Assembly (NCBI GenBank): GCA_016779205.1
Contig: JADHOC010000008.1
Location: forward strand, 62,001 to 126,000
Length of the DNA stretch: 64,000 nt
Source of the DNA: Planctomycetota bacterium
GTDB lineage: Bacteria; Planctomycetota; UBA1135; GCA-002686595
Direction of reading: 5' to 3'
Positions 1-8,554 of the stretch are shown here, piece by piece. The stretch's first letter is position 1. The number at the start of each line of letters is the position of its first letter. Made by a program: the position numbers and the translations under genes. The notes beneath the pieces are model-generated. The model had not been told where the DNA came from and did not search any database. It saw nothing but the letters and a program-made list of their open reading frames with translations.

Positions 1-1490
1 TCGAGATCGAGGAGAACCTCGACACGTCGGTGGAGCTGCGTCTCAAGCACCGCTACCTCGACCTGCGGCGCCCGGACATGCAGCGGGCGCTGATGCACCG
101 CAGCCGCTTCATCGGCGCCATGCGCGCGGCGTTCCTCGCCCGCGAGTTCGCCGAGGTGGAGACGCCGATCCTCACCAAGGCGACCCCCGAGGGCGCCCGG
201 GACTACCTGGTGCCCAGCCGGGTGCACCCCGGCAGCTTCTACGCGCTGCCCCAGAGCCCTCAGATCTTCAAGCAGATCCTGATGGTGTCGGGGATGGACC
301 GCTACTTTCAGGTGGCGCGCTGCTTCCGCGACGAGGACCTGCGGGCCGACCGGCAGCCCGAGTTCACCCAGCTCGACATGGAGATGTCCTTCGTCGAGGA
401 GGAGGACGTCTTCGCCGCATGGGAGGGCGTCCTCTCGGACACCTTCAAGGGCTCCATGGGCGTCGACCTGCCGACGCCGTTCCCGAGGGTCACATGGCGC
501 GAGGCCATGGAGCGCTTCGGCTCGGACAAGCCGGATACCCGCTTCGCCATGGAGCTCGTCGACGTGGCCGACTGGGTGAACGTCAGCGGCTTCGGGGTCT
601 TCGAGAAGATGATCGCCGACGGCAAGCGCGTCATGGCCATCTCGGTGCCCGGTGGCGGCGAGGCCGTCTCCCGCGGCAACATGAAGAAGCTCGAGGAGGT
701 CGCCAGGACCTACGGCGCCAAGGGCCTCGCCTGGTGGAAGCCCGGCGTCGAGGGCGGGGCCGGCGGCTCCATCGTGAAGTTCTGCCAGGGAGACTCCGGG
801 GCCAAGCTCTGCGAGGTCACCGGGGCAGGCGAAGGCGATCTGGTCCTGCTGGTCGGGGATGACGAGCCCACCACCTGGCGGGCCCTGGGCGCCCTGCGCC
901 TGCACGTGGCTCGCGAGCTGGGGATGATCCCCGACGTCGACGGCGCGGACGATGGATCCACCGGGCCCTGGAACTTCCTCTGGGTCACGCACTTCCCCAT
1001 GTTCGAGCGCGACGAGGAGCCCGCCGATGGTGGGCCGCCCCGCTGGGTGTCACTGCACCACCCGTTCACGGCGCCGTCCGACTGGGACATGCCCGGGGAC
1101 CCCGGCTCCATGGAGAGCCGTGCGTACGACCTGGTCCTGAACGGCTGGGAGCTCGGCTCGGGGTCGATCCGGATCCACCGTCAGGAGACCCAGGAGAAGG
1201 TCTTCGACCTGCTCGGGCTGGGCCAGGACGAGCAACAGGCGAAGTTCGGGTTCCTCCTGGATGCCCTCGCCTACGGTCCGCCGCCCCACGGGGGCTTCGC
1301 CGTGGGCCTCGACCGGATCGTGGCCCTCACGCTGGGCATGGAGTCCATCCGAGACGTGGTCGCCTTCCCGAAGACCGCGTCGGCCACCGATCTGATGTGC
1401 GAGGCCCCCAGCGGCGTCGAGCCCTATCAGATGGGGGACCTCTACATTCGCCACGACGGCCTTCCCTCGGCCGGCGGATCCGAGTCTTGA
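1..1490 (+). CDS. aspS: Aspartate--tRNA ligase, 5'-truncated by window edge
   Basis: Charges tRNA-Asp with aspartate in the cytoplasm (class II aminoacyl-tRNA synthetase). The frame is open from base 3, so the start codon and most of the N-terminal anticodon-binding OB domain (roughly 90-100 residues) lie outside the window. Motif 2 is visible at about nt 324-335 (FRDEDLR, then QPEFTQ). Motif 3 is at about nt 1293-1322 (GFAVGLDRIV). The segment between them matches the bacterial-type insertion domain (KPDTRFAMEL). The C-terminus ends in a short non-conserved tail after the conserved PFPK-like segment (AFPKTASATD). The following gene is infC after a 247-bp gap, so the two are probably not tightly coupled. 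Family assignment is secure. Whether the enzyme is discriminating or non-discriminating cannot be judged without the missing part. Confidence 0.96.
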   Translation, partial: EIEENLDTSVELRLKHRYLDLRRPDMQRALMHRSRFIGAMRAAFLAREFAEVETPILTKATPEGARDYLVPSRVHPGSFYALPQSPQIFKQILMVSGMDRYFQVARCFRDEDLRADRQPEFTQLDMEMSFVEEEDVFAAWEGVLSDTFKGSMGVDLPTPFPRVTWREAMERFGSDKPDTRFAMELVDVADWVNVSGFGVFEKMIADGKRVMAISVPGGGEAVSRGNMKKLEEVARTYGAKGLAWWKPGVEGGAGGSIVKFCQGDSGAKLCEVTGAGEGDLVLLVGDDEPTTWRALGALRLHVARELGMIPDVDGADDGSTGPWNFLWVTHFPMFERDEEPADGGPPRWVSLHHPFTAPSDWDMPGDPGSMESRAYDLVLNGWELGSGSIRIHRQETQEKVFDLLGLGQDEQQAKFGFLLDALAYGPPPHGGFAVGLDRIVALTLGMESIRDVVAFPKTASATDLMCEAPSGVEPYQMGDLYIRHDGLPSAGGSES

Positions 1491-1638
1491 GCCGCGCCCT
1501 CGGGCAAGCGGTCGCGATCGTTCTCGGCGGCATCGAGAGCGCGCCGGCCCAGGCTGGGCGGGGCGCTGGCTCTGCCGTGGTCCGGCCGCTTTTCTCCGCA
1601 GCTCCCAATCCTTGCGGGTCTTCACGGGACTCGTCTAT

Positions 1639-1660
1639 GGCCGGATGGCAGCATCCGGTC
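1639..1660 (+). terminator. Hairpin in the aspS-infC gap
   Basis: CCGGATG (1641-1647) pairs with CATCCGG (1652-1658) over a GCAG loop, extended by two outer pairs. It is followed by a pyrimidine-rich run ending in TTT at about 1668-1670. It could terminate aspS or act as an attenuator-like element ahead of infC. The sequence alone does not decide between them. Confidence 0.4.
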
Positions 1661-1737
1661 TATCGTCTTTGAACCTTCCTGGTCGCGGCCGCTCATGGTG
1701 AGCCGCCGGACCCCACGCAACCCGAAGAGGAAACTAC

Positions 1738-2346
1738 TTGGCCGTCCAGAGCTTTCGACGCAACCGCCGTATCCGCGTTCCCGAGGTCCGCTTGATCGAT
1801 GAGAACGGTGACCAGGCTGGCGTCGTATCCACGAAGGACGCGCTGCAGCGCGCCCAGGAGGCGGGGCTTGACCTCGTAGAGGTCGCGCCGACGGCCCGTC
1901 CCCCGGTGTGCAAGATCCTCGACTGGGGCAAGTTCAACTACGAACAGTCCAAGAAGAACAAGCGCGACAAGGGAAGCTCGAAGGGCAAGTCGGGGCTGAA
2001 GGAGCTCCGGGTCCGCCCGGCGATCTCCGAGCACGACCTCTCCTACCGCCTGACCGACGGACGCAAGTTCCTCGACGAGGGGCACAAGGTGCTCTGCGTC
2101 TGCATCTTCAAGGGGCGCCAGATGGCGCACCCCGAGCATGGCTACGACGTGATGCGTCAGGTCGCCGCCGACCTCGCGGACATCTCGAAGGTCGAGATGC
2201 CCGCCAAGATGATGGGGCGACGGATGACGATGCTCCTCAGCCCGCTCCCGCTGACCCAGCGCCGCGCGGCGGCGAAGGAGCGTGAGCAGAAGAAGCGTGA
2301 CGCGGAGATCGCCCGCGAGCGCGGCGAGGACGTCCCCGAGGACTGA
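1738..2346 (+). CDS. infC: Translation initiation factor IF-3
   Basis: Binds the 30S subunit, prevents premature 50S joining and helps proofread start-codon selection. The protein is 202 residues, slightly longer than the usual 170-180 because of an acidic/basic C-terminal tail. The N-domain begins with RRNRRIRVPEVRLID and contains PPVCKILDWGKFNYE. The C-domain contains the conserved GRQMAHPEHGYDV. The start is TTG at 1738, chosen because AAGAGG (1725-1730) lies 7 nt upstream and no better start precedes the conserved N-terminus. A non-AUG start is typical for infC, where IF-3 represses its own message. The gene opens the conserved infC-rpmI-rplT-pheS-pheT order, which here is interrupted by an unrelated exported-protein gene. 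Confidence 0.97.
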   Translation: MAVQSFRRNRRIRVPEVRLIDENGDQAGVVSTKDALQRAQEAGLDLVEVAPTARPPVCKILDWGKFNYEQSKKNKRDKGSSKGKSGLKELRVRPAISEHDLSYRLTDGRKFLDEGHKVLCVCIFKGRQMAHPEHGYDVMRQVAADLADISKVEMPAKMMGRRMTMLLSPLPLTQRRAAAKEREQKKRDAEIARERGEDVPED

Positions 2347-2356
2347 GGGAGTCGAC

Positions 2357-2390
2357 CGACCGGCCTTTTTCCCAGCGGATCGGCCGGTCG
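2357..2390 (+). terminator. Inverted repeat after infC
   Basis: CGACCGGCC (2357-2365) is repeated in inverse as GGCCGGTCG (2382-2390), with a 16-nt loop containing TTTTT. It lies 11 bp after the infC stop codon and may end or attenuate the infC transcript before the inserted exported-protein gene. The loop is long for an intrinsic terminator. Confidence 0.4.
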
Positions 2391-2644
2391 TGGACTGACG
2401 GCATCCTTACCCGGGCCGCCAGCGAACATTCGGACAGGCACGGGAGTCGCTCCTGGTGCCTGGGGACGGTTCCGGCGGTCGTTCGGGGCCCTCGGCGAAG
2501 GCTCGCCGAGGCTCCGTCGGTCACGTCGCCGCCCCCTGGCCCCTTGCGGACTGCGCCGGGGCCCCTTTCACTGTGAATCCGCGTCCGTGCCGCCCCTGGC
2601 TCGGACGCCAGCCCGGTCGCCCAGACCCCTTTCTACCCAACCCC

Positions 2645-3568
2645 ATGCGAGCTCTCTTCACTGCGCTGATCGCCGCCCTCGCGATCTCCGCCGCCTTCGC
2701 GGCATCGGTTTCCGTCGACACGGTCAACAAGAAGTGCCCCATCAGCGACATGCCGGTCAAGGAGGGCGTGGTGGTCTCCACCGACGCCGGCGACATCGGT
2801 GTCTGCTGTGGTAGCTGCCAGAAGAAGGTCGCGGCCTGGGACGACGCCAAGAAGGCCAAGTTCGTGGCCAACGCGACGGCCTCGACGTCGGACGACGACG
2901 CGAAGAAGGCGGCTGGCGCGGCCTCGGACGCGAAGGTGTGGACCGAGCCGTACCTCCTCAACACGTGCGCCGCCTCGGGCCGTCCCATCGACGTGAAGGG
3001 CACGCCCACCACGAAGATCATCGACGGCCGTGAGCTGAAGTTCTGCTGCGGTGGCTGTGCCGCCGCCGTCGCGAAGGACCCGGCCAAGTGGCTCCCGAAG
3101 GTCGACAAGGCCATCACCGCCCGCCAGCTGGCCATCTACCCGACCACCACCTGCATCGTGAGCGGCGAGCCGCTGATGGAGGACGGGAAGGACACGGGCG
3201 TCTCGATGGTCATCAACAACCGCCTCTTCCGCGTGTGCTGCAAGATGTGCGCCCGCAAGGTGAAGGCGGACCCCGCCAAGTACGCGGCGAAGCTCGACGG
3301 GATGGCCACGGAGGCCCAGGGCAAGGCCTATCCCCTCAAGACCTGCGTGGTGGCGAGCTCCAACGCCCTCGGCGACTCGCCGAAGCGGATGGTGATCGGC
3401 GGGCGCCTCGTCCAGACCTGCTGCGGCGGCTGCGCCAAGAAGGTGATGGCGGACCCCGCCAAGTACGTCGCCGTCGTCGACGCCGCCTGGGCCAAGACCT
3501 CCTCGGATGTCGATCCCGATGGCGCGGCGAAGGCCAAGAAGGCGGCCAAGACGGACGCCGACCGCTGA
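2645..3568 (+). CDS. Exported protein with four tandem C...CCxxC (YHS/TRASH-like) repeats
   Basis: Unknown function, 307 residues. ATG 2645 is chosen because it starts a clean signal peptide (MRALFTALIA..., cleavage near residues 19-21); the frame is open further upstream but without signal-peptide character. The mature part has four repeats of about 65 residues. Each has one Cys followed 23-28 residues later by CCxxC: C31/C54-C55-C58, C108/C134-C135-C138, C170/C198-C199-C202 and C234/C259-C260-C263. Repeats 2-4 continue with a K-x-x-DPAK[YW] motif. This pattern resembles YHS or TRASH-type metal-binding modules, so copper, zinc or iron binding outside the cytoplasm is inferred. It sits between infC and rpmI with hairpins on both sides, so it is probably its own transcription unit. 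The lysine-rich C-terminus has no assigned role. Confidence 0.85.
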   Translation: MRALFTALIAALAISAAFAASVSVDTVNKKCPISDMPVKEGVVVSTDAGDIGVCCGSCQKKVAAWDDAKKAKFVANATASTSDDDAKKAAGAASDAKVWTEPYLLNTCAASGRPIDVKGTPTTKIIDGRELKFCCGGCAAAVAKDPAKWLPKVDKAITARQLAIYPTTTCIVSGEPLMEDGKDTGVSMVINNRLFRVCCKMCARKVKADPAKYAAKLDGMATEAQGKAYPLKTCVVASSNALGDSPKRMVIGGRLVQTCCGGCAKKVMADPAKYVAVVDAAWAKTSSDVDPDGAAKAKKAAKTDADR

Positions 3569-3623
3569 TCCTCTTGGGGGCTGCCACCCGGCCGCCCCGT
3601 CCACAGGGCTCCTCCGAGCCCTC

Positions 3624-3664
3624 GAGCGCCCTGCGGTGCCCTGTCCAGGGCCCGCAGGGCGCTC
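3624..3664 (+). terminator. Strong hairpin after the CCxxC-repeat gene
   Basis: A perfect 13-bp stem (GAGCGCCCTGCGG at 3624-3636 with its complement at 3652-3664) contains a nested 5-bp stem (3638-3642 with 3647-3651). No U-tract follows; instead there is a run of G. It probably stops transcription of the upstream gene before rpmI. Confidence 0.65.
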
Positions 3665-3819
3665 TCGTGGGGGGGCCAGGACCCCGCGGCGCGAGCGGGG
3701 ATTCGGGGTGGCCCCGGCGCGGGCGCCCCGCTATCCTCTCCGCCTCAGAAGTTCGGGCCGTCCGTCGGCCCGGCCCCCGCGAGTGGCGTGGCACCGCCTA
3801 CGACCGGGGTTTCCAGGCC

Positions 3820-3839
3820 GGCCCCTCCCCGGAGGGGCC
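3820..3839 (+). promoter_or_regulatory. Hairpin just upstream of rpmI
   Basis: GGCCCCTC (3820-3827) pairs with GAGGGGCC (3832-3839) over a 4-nt loop, ending 19 nt before the rpmI start. In other bacteria, leaders of rpmI-rplT operons are bound by L20 for feedback control. This hairpin is positioned for such a role, but no conserved L20-leader motif could be confirmed by eye. Confidence 0.3.
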
Positions 3840-3858
3840 CCGACCGAGGACAAGTATC

Positions 3859-4056
3859 GTGCCGAAGATGAAATCAAAGGGAGCCGTCAAGAAGCGGTTC
3901 CGCACGACCAAGTCGGGCAAGCTCAAGTGCAGCAAGCCCAAGCGTGGTCACCAGCACGCCCCCAAGGACGCGAAGACCAAGCGCAACAAGCGCAAGGCCA
4001 TCGTGGTCAGCGGAACCTGGGCGTACCTCCTCAAGCGCATGATGGGAGGGGGCTGA
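3859..4056 (+). CDS. rpmI: 50S ribosomal protein L35
   Basis: Small basic protein of the 50S subunit, 65 residues, the normal size. It starts with PKMKSKGAVKKRF, typical for L35, and contains the C-terminal KAIVVSGTWAYLLKRMM. Start GTG 3859 is chosen because it places the conserved PKMK directly after the initiator Met; the frame is open far upstream but is not L35 there. It is followed by rplT after only 3 nt, the usual arrangement for translational coupling of L35 and L20. Confidence 0.95.
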   Translation: MPKMKSKGAVKKRFRTTKSGKLKCSKPKRGHQHAPKDAKTKRNKRKAIVVSGTWAYLLKRMMGGG

Positions 4057-4059
4057 TCC

Positions 4060-4416
4060 ATGGTACGTGTCACCTACGGCGCCCCGCGCCATCAGAAGAA
4101 GGTCCGCTGGTTCAAGCAGGCCAAGGGCTACCGTGGCGGCCGCTCCAAGCTCTGGCGCACCGTCCGTGAGTCGGTCGTCCGCGCCTGGGCCTACAGCTAC
4201 CGCGACCGTCGCCAGAAGAAGCGCCAGTTCCGCCGCCTCTGGATCGTCCGAATCAACGCGGCGACCCGCATGCGCGGAATGACCTACAGCCAGTTCATCG
4301 CTGGCATGAAGGGCGCAGGCATCGACCTCAACCGCAAGCAGCTCTCCGAGCTCGCCATCCACGATCCGGCGGCGTTCGACGCGCTGGTCGAGGAGGCCAA
4401 GGCCGTCCGCTCGTGA
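4060..4416 (+). CDS. rplT: 50S ribosomal protein L20
   Basis: Binds 23S rRNA early in 50S assembly and often represses its own operon. It has 118 residues, the standard length. Recognisable segments are [31 protein letters not shown], the Arg/Lys-rich [22 protein letters not shown] helix region and [17 protein letters not shown] near the C-terminus. Start ATG 4060 lies 3 nt after the rpmI stop. A strong hairpin at 4441-4475 separates it from pheS. Confidence 0.97.
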   Translation: MVRVTYGAPRHQKKVRWFKQAKGYRGGRSKLWRTVRESVVRAWAYSYRDRRQKKRQFRRLWIVRINAATRMRGMTYSQFIAGMKGAGIDLNRKQLSELAIHDPAAFDALVEEAKAVRS

Positions 4417-4440
4417 CGACCTTGCTGCGCTGAACGCACC

Positions 4441-4475
4441 GGGCCGCCTCCGACGTTCTTCGTCGGTGGCGGCCC
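4441..4475 (+). terminator. Terminator-like hairpin between rplT and pheS
   Basis: GGGCCGCC-T-CCGACG (4441-4455) pairs with CGTCGG-T-GGCGGCCC (4461-4475), with one T-T mismatch and a TTCTT loop. It begins 25 bp after the rplT stop. Only short T runs follow. It probably separates ribosomal-protein expression from pheST by termination or attenuation. Confidence 0.7.
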
Positions 4476-4537
4476 GCTGTCTAATCTCCATCTCCCCTTG
4501 CCCCGCCCTCTCCCGCCCATGACCCGGTGGGATCGCC

Positions 4538-5566
4538 GTGACTGACACCACCACCATCCTCGCCGAAACCCGAGCGCGCATCGCCGACGCTCCCGACGTG
4601 GAGGCCCTGCGGGCCATCGAGCGGGAGGTCGTCGGCAAGGACGGCGTCGTGGCGTCGCTGCTCAAGTCGATCCCCGGTCTCCCGGCCGAGGAGCGCAAGG
4701 GCGCCGGTCAGAGCGCCAACGAGCTCAAGCAGGCGGTCCTCGCCGCCATCGAGGAGCGCGAGGCGAGCCTCGGGAGCGCCGCGCTCGAGGCCGAGCGGCG
4801 GGCGGACGGCTTCGACGGGACCCTGCCGCCCCCGCGGGTCGAGCGGGGCACCCTGCATCCCGTGACCCAGGTCACGCGGGAGCTCGAGGACCTGTTCACC
4901 TCCATGGGGTACATGGTCCTGGACGGGCCCGAGGTGGAGCTGGACGACTACAACTTCGAGAAGCTCAACATCCCCGCGGACCACCCCGCGCGGGACACCC
5001 AGGACACCTTCTACTGCTCCAGCCCGGGCTCGAGCGCGAGCCTCTTGCTGCGGACCCACACGAGCCCGGTTCAGGTCCGCGCCATGGAGCGGCTCGAGCC
5101 GCCCTTCCGCGCCATCGTCCCCGGCAAGGTGTTCCGGCAGGAGACCACGGACGCGAGCCACGAGCACACCTTCCATCAGATGGAGGGCCTGGTCATTGAC
5201 CGCAACGTCTCTGTCGGTCACCTGATCGGCGCCATGAAGACGCTCCTGCGGGGGATCTTCAAGAAGGAGATCGAGGTGCGCCTGCGCCCTGGCTACTTCC
5301 CCTTCGTCGAGCCCGGCTTCGAGCTGGACGCGCGCTGCCCCTTCTGTACGGACGGCTGCAGCGTCTGCAAGCGCACCACGTGGATCGAGCTGCTCCCCTG
5401 CGGCCTCGTGCACCCCAACGTCCTCAAGGCCGGCGGCCTCGACCCCGAGGAGTGGGGCGGCTTCGCCTTCGGCCTCGGCCTCTCACGCCTCGTGATGCTG
5501 CGCTACGGCATCGATGACGTCCGCCACCTGCTCGGCGGCGACCTCCGCTTCCTCGACCAGTTCTGA
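4538..5566 (+). CDS. pheS: Phenylalanine--tRNA ligase alpha subunit
   Basis: Catalytic subunit of the alpha2-beta2 enzyme that charges tRNA-Phe. It has 342 residues, normal length. An N-terminal coiled-coil arm (about residues 1-90) precedes the class II core. The core shows NIPADHPARDTQDTFY, RTHTSPVQVRAM, motif 2 FRQETTDASHEHTFHQMEG and motif 3 near the end (GFAFGLGLSRLVMLRYGIDD). A Cys-rich insert (CPFCTDGCSVCK) before the motif 3 region occurs in many bacterial PheS proteins and may bind zinc. Start GTG 4538. The pheT start follows 27 nt after the stop. Confidence 0.97.
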   Translation: MTDTTTILAETRARIADAPDVEALRAIEREVVGKDGVVASLLKSIPGLPAEERKGAGQSANELKQAVLAAIEEREASLGSAALEAERRADGFDGTLPPPRVERGTLHPVTQVTRELEDLFTSMGYMVLDGPEVELDDYNFEKLNIPADHPARDTQDTFYCSSPGSSASLLLRTHTSPVQVRAMERLEPPFRAIVPGKVFRQETTDASHEHTFHQMEGLVIDRNVSVGHLIGAMKTLLRGIFKKEIEVRLRPGYFPFVEPGFELDARCPFCTDGCSVCKRTTWIELLPCGLVHPNVLKAGGLDPEEWGGFAFGLGLSRLVMLRYGIDDVRHLLGGDLRFLDQF

Positions 5567-5593
5567 TCCGGCCCCGCATAGGAGACCTCACCG

Positions 5594-8029
5594 ATGTTCA
5601 TCTCGATGAAGTGGCTCGCCCGTCACGTGGACCTGACGGGCATCACGCCGGAGCAGCTCGCCGACGACCTCACCCTCTCCACCTGTGAGGTCGAGGGGAT
5701 CGAACGCTTCGCCCCGCACATGTCCGACGTGGTCGTCGGCCACGTCCTGGAGCGCGAGCCGCACCCCGACGCGGACAAGCTGGGGGTGGCTCGGGTCGAC
5801 GTGGGCGGCGATGAGCCGCTGCAGATCGTCTGCGGTGCGCCGAACCTCGCGCCGGGCCAGCGGGTCGCCGTGGCGACCATCGGCACGGTCCTGCCGGGCG
5901 ACTTCAAGATCAAGAAGAGCAAGATCCGCGGCGTGGAGTCCCGCGGGATGATCTGCTCCGTTCGAGAGCTCGATCTTGGCGATGAGCACGACGGCATCTG
6001 GGTCCTTCCCGAGGTCGGTGAGACGCCCCTCGCGGTGGGGCAGCCAGTCGCCGCGGCGCTCGGCATGGAGGACTGGGTGATCGAGGTGGACAACAAGTCC
6101 CTCACGCACCGCCCGGACCTCTGGGGGCACCGGGGGATCGCCCGCGAGCTAGCCGCCATCTATGAGCGCGAGCTGAAGCCCATCGACCTCGAGATGCCCG
6201 CGCTGGGCGGCGGCGCGCCCGTGTCGGTACGCGTCGAGGATCCCGCGTGCTCGCGCTACCTCGGCCTCGCCATCGACGGCGCCGTGAACGGCGTGTCCCC
6301 GGACTGGCTGCGCGAGCTGCTGCTGGCCGTGGGGCAGCGCCCCATCGACCTGCTGGTGGACCTCTCGAACTTCGTCATGCTCGACCTCGGGCAGCCGAAC
6401 CACGCCTTCGACCGCGATCAGCTCGCGGTGGACGGCATCGTCGTGCGCAAGGCGCGGGCGGGCGAGCGCATGACCACCCTCGACGGAGAGGAGCGCGAGC
6501 TGGTGGAGAGTGACCTGCTGATCACCTCCGGCGGCGACCCGGTGGCGCTGGCCGGCGTCATGGGCGGCGAGGGCTCGAAGGTCGGGGACGACACGGGTCG
6601 GCTGCTGCTCGAGTGCGCGACCTTCGACGCGACCACCGTGCGCCGCACCTCGGCGCGGCTGGCGCACCGGACCGACTCGTCCGCGCGCTTCGAGAAGACC
6701 CTGGACCCCACGCTCCCCGAGGCCGCCGCGGCGCACTTCGCGAACCTCCTCCGGGGGCTTCAGCCGGGCGTCAGCTTCCCCTGTGCCCTGGCGGACGCGG
6801 GCGAGTGGTCGGACCCCGCGCGGTCCATCCACCTGCGCGGGGACGTGGTCCGCCGTGACCTCGGCGTGGCGCTGCACGACGACGCCATCGCGTCGATCCT
6901 CTCCCGGCTTGGACTCACGCCCACGGCGGCTGGCGGTGGTTTCGACGTGGCCATCCCGTCGGCGCGGGCGCTCAAGGACCTCACCATGGAGCGTGACCTC
7001 GTGGAGGAGGTCGGGCGGATCCACCGCTACGGCAGCGTCCCCGAGGCGCCGCTGGTGGGGGCCATCGAGCCGCCGCCCTTCGACCGGCGCCGCCAGATGG
7101 TGCGGGCCGTGGAGGACCGCCTCGCGGGGGCCGCGCGCTTCCACCAGGTGCTCTCCTACTCCTTCACCCCCGACGATCTGCTCGAGCGCACCGGCTGCGC
7201 CGCCGGAGACTTCGTGCGGGCGAAGAACCCGGTCGCGCCGGACATGGCGCGCGTCCGTCGTGAGGTCCTGCCCTCGCTGCTGGGCCTCGTGGAGAGCGCC
7301 CGTCGTGAGCGCGACGTGGTGCGCCTCTTCGAGCTCGGGAAGGGCTACCGCCCGGAGGAGGCGGGCGAGGATGGGATGCCCCGCGAGGTGCACCAGCTCG
7401 CCATGGTGCTCGCGCTCCCGACGACGGCCGCTGACGCCCCGTTCGACGCGGGCGCCTTCTTCCAGCTTCGCGCCGCCGTGGATGACGTGATCTCCGCCGC
7501 CGGGGTGACCGCCCCGTGCTGGTCCTCCGCCGACACGGCCCACCCAGCCGCGCACCCTGTCAAGCAGGTCGCCGGTGCGTGGTCCGAGGAGCTCGATGGG
7601 TGCGGCTTCGTAGCCTCCCTGGAGCCGGGCGTCGCACGGGCCCTCGGGCTCGAGGGCGAGCTCGCGAGCGACGTGGCGGTGGCCGTGCTCGACATGGACG
7701 CGCTGCTCGCCGCGCCGCCCTCGCCGCCGACCTACCGGCCGCTGCCGAAGTTCCCCATGGTCAAGGTCGATGTGGCCTGCGTGGCGCCGTCGGAGATGCC
7801 CGCGGCGGAGCTCGGCGGCATGATCGAGAAGGCCGGCAAGGGCGCGGTGCGTGACCTCCAGCTGTTCGACGTCTTCCGCGGCGAGGCCCTCGGCGAGGGC
7901 AAGAAGTCCCTCGCCTACCACGTGGTCCTGCAGTCGGACACCAAGACGCTCACGGACAAGGACGCCCAGAAGTTCCTCGGCCGCCTCGAGCGCTCCCTCG
8001 AGCAGCAGGGCGCCGCCCTCAGGCGCTAG
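5594..8029 (+). CDS. pheT: Phenylalanine--tRNA ligase beta subunit
   Basis: Beta subunit of PheRS, involved in tRNA binding and editing of Tyr-tRNA-Phe. It has 811 residues, normal for bacteria. Domains in order are an N-terminal B1 with the inserted EMAPII-like tRNA-binding OB fold (about residues 40-150; HPDADKLGVARVD, CGAPNL, IRGVESRGMICS), B3/B4 editing (about 215-380), B5 (about 400-475; DLVEEVGRIHRYGSVP), the catalytic-like core, and the C-terminal ferredoxin-fold anticodon domain (about 718-811; KFPMVKVDVACVAP). ATG 5594 begins with MFISMKWLARHVD, a typical PheT N-terminus. It is co-transcribed with pheS; a small unknown gene starts 2 nt after its stop. Confidence 0.97.
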   Translation: MFISMKWLARHVDLTGITPEQLADDLTLSTCEVEGIERFAPHMSDVVVGHVLEREPHPDADKLGVARVDVGGDEPLQIVCGAPNLAPGQRVAVATIGTVLPGDFKIKKSKIRGVESRGMICSVRELDLGDEHDGIWVLPEVGETPLAVGQPVAAALGMEDWVIEVDNKSLTHRPDLWGHRGIARELAAIYERELKPIDLEMPALGGGAPVSVRVEDPACSRYLGLAIDGAVNGVSPDWLRELLLAVGQRPIDLLVDLSNFVMLDLGQPNHAFDRDQLAVDGIVVRKARAGERMTTLDGEERELVESDLLITSGGDPVALAGVMGGEGSKVGDDTGRLLLECATFDATTVRRTSARLAHRTDSSARFEKTLDPTLPEAAAAHFANLLRGLQPGVSFPCALADAGEWSDPARSIHLRGDVVRRDLGVALHDDAIASILSRLGLTPTAAGGGFDVAIPSARALKDLTMERDLVEEVGRIHRYGSVPEAPLVGAIEPPPFDRRRQMVRAVEDRLAGAARFHQVLSYSFTPDDLLERTGCAAGDFVRAKNPVAPDMARVRREVLPSLLGLVESARRERDVVRLFELGKGYRPEEAGEDGMPREVHQLAMVLALPTTAADAPFDAGAFFQLRAAVDDVISAAGVTAPCWSSADTAHPAAHPVKQVAGAWSEELDGCGFVASLEPGVARALGLEGELASDVAVAVLDMDALLAAPPSPPTYRPLPKFPMVKVDVACVAPSEMPAAELGGMIEKAGKGAVRDLQLFDVFRGEALGEGKKSLAYHVVLQSDTKTLTDKDAQKFLGRLERSLEQQGAALRR

Positions 8030-8031
8030 GG

Positions 8032-8499
8032 GTGGCGGCGCTCGCGGACGCTCGGCTCGGGGAGATCCCCCTCGGCCCCGACGGGTACGGCGAGGCGTGC
8101 GTGCCCGTCGGGCCCTGGGCGCTCCGGGTCACGGTGGAGCGCGCCCCCGGCGCTTCTGGGCCCTCGGACCTGTTCGGAGAGGACCCCGCGGACTTGCTCG
8201 GGAGGGTTCTCCAGTGGGCCGTCGCGCCCGGCCACGAGACCGTGGACCTCTTCCTGGACCACCACCTCTCGGAGTTTGCGCCCGACGAGCTCGCGGCCAT
8301 CGCGGGTGAGGGGGCCCCGGCGGGCGTGGAGGGCCTGCGGGCGGCCCTGCAGCCCATCGCGGCCCACTTCGCTCTGGCCCTTGACGGCGGGCGACAGCTG
8401 GCCGTGGACCTGGGGTTCGGCGCGGACGTGACCGAGGTCGTGCTGGTGGTCGAGGTGGACGGCGAGGGGCAGCCGGTCTCCGTCGACGCGGAGAGCTGA
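8032..8499 (+). CDS. Hypothetical protein downstream of pheT
   Basis: Not recognised; 155 residues, acidic, no signal peptide or membrane segment. It starts with GTG 2 nt after the pheT stop and ends just before the next transporter gene, so it is probably read through from pheT. The sequence alternates short beta-like stretches (GPWALRVTVE, RQLAVDLGFG, TEVVLVVEVDGEG) with helices. The segment HETVDLFLDHHLSEFAPDE has no catalytic motif I know. It could be a small DUF-type cytosolic protein. Frame continuity and codon use match the neighbours, which supports it as a real gene. Confidence 0.7.
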   Translation: MAALADARLGEIPLGPDGYGEACVPVGPWALRVTVERAPGASGPSDLFGEDPADLLGRVLQWAVAPGHETVDLFLDHHLSEFAPDELAAIAGEGAPAGVEGLRAALQPIAAHFALALDGGRQLAVDLGFGADVTEVVLVVEVDGEGQPVSVDAES

Positions 8500-8554
8500 G
8501 GTCCCGGGCGCCCCGGTGCGCTACGGTGTCGCGAGCGCGCCGCGCTCCCTTCCC

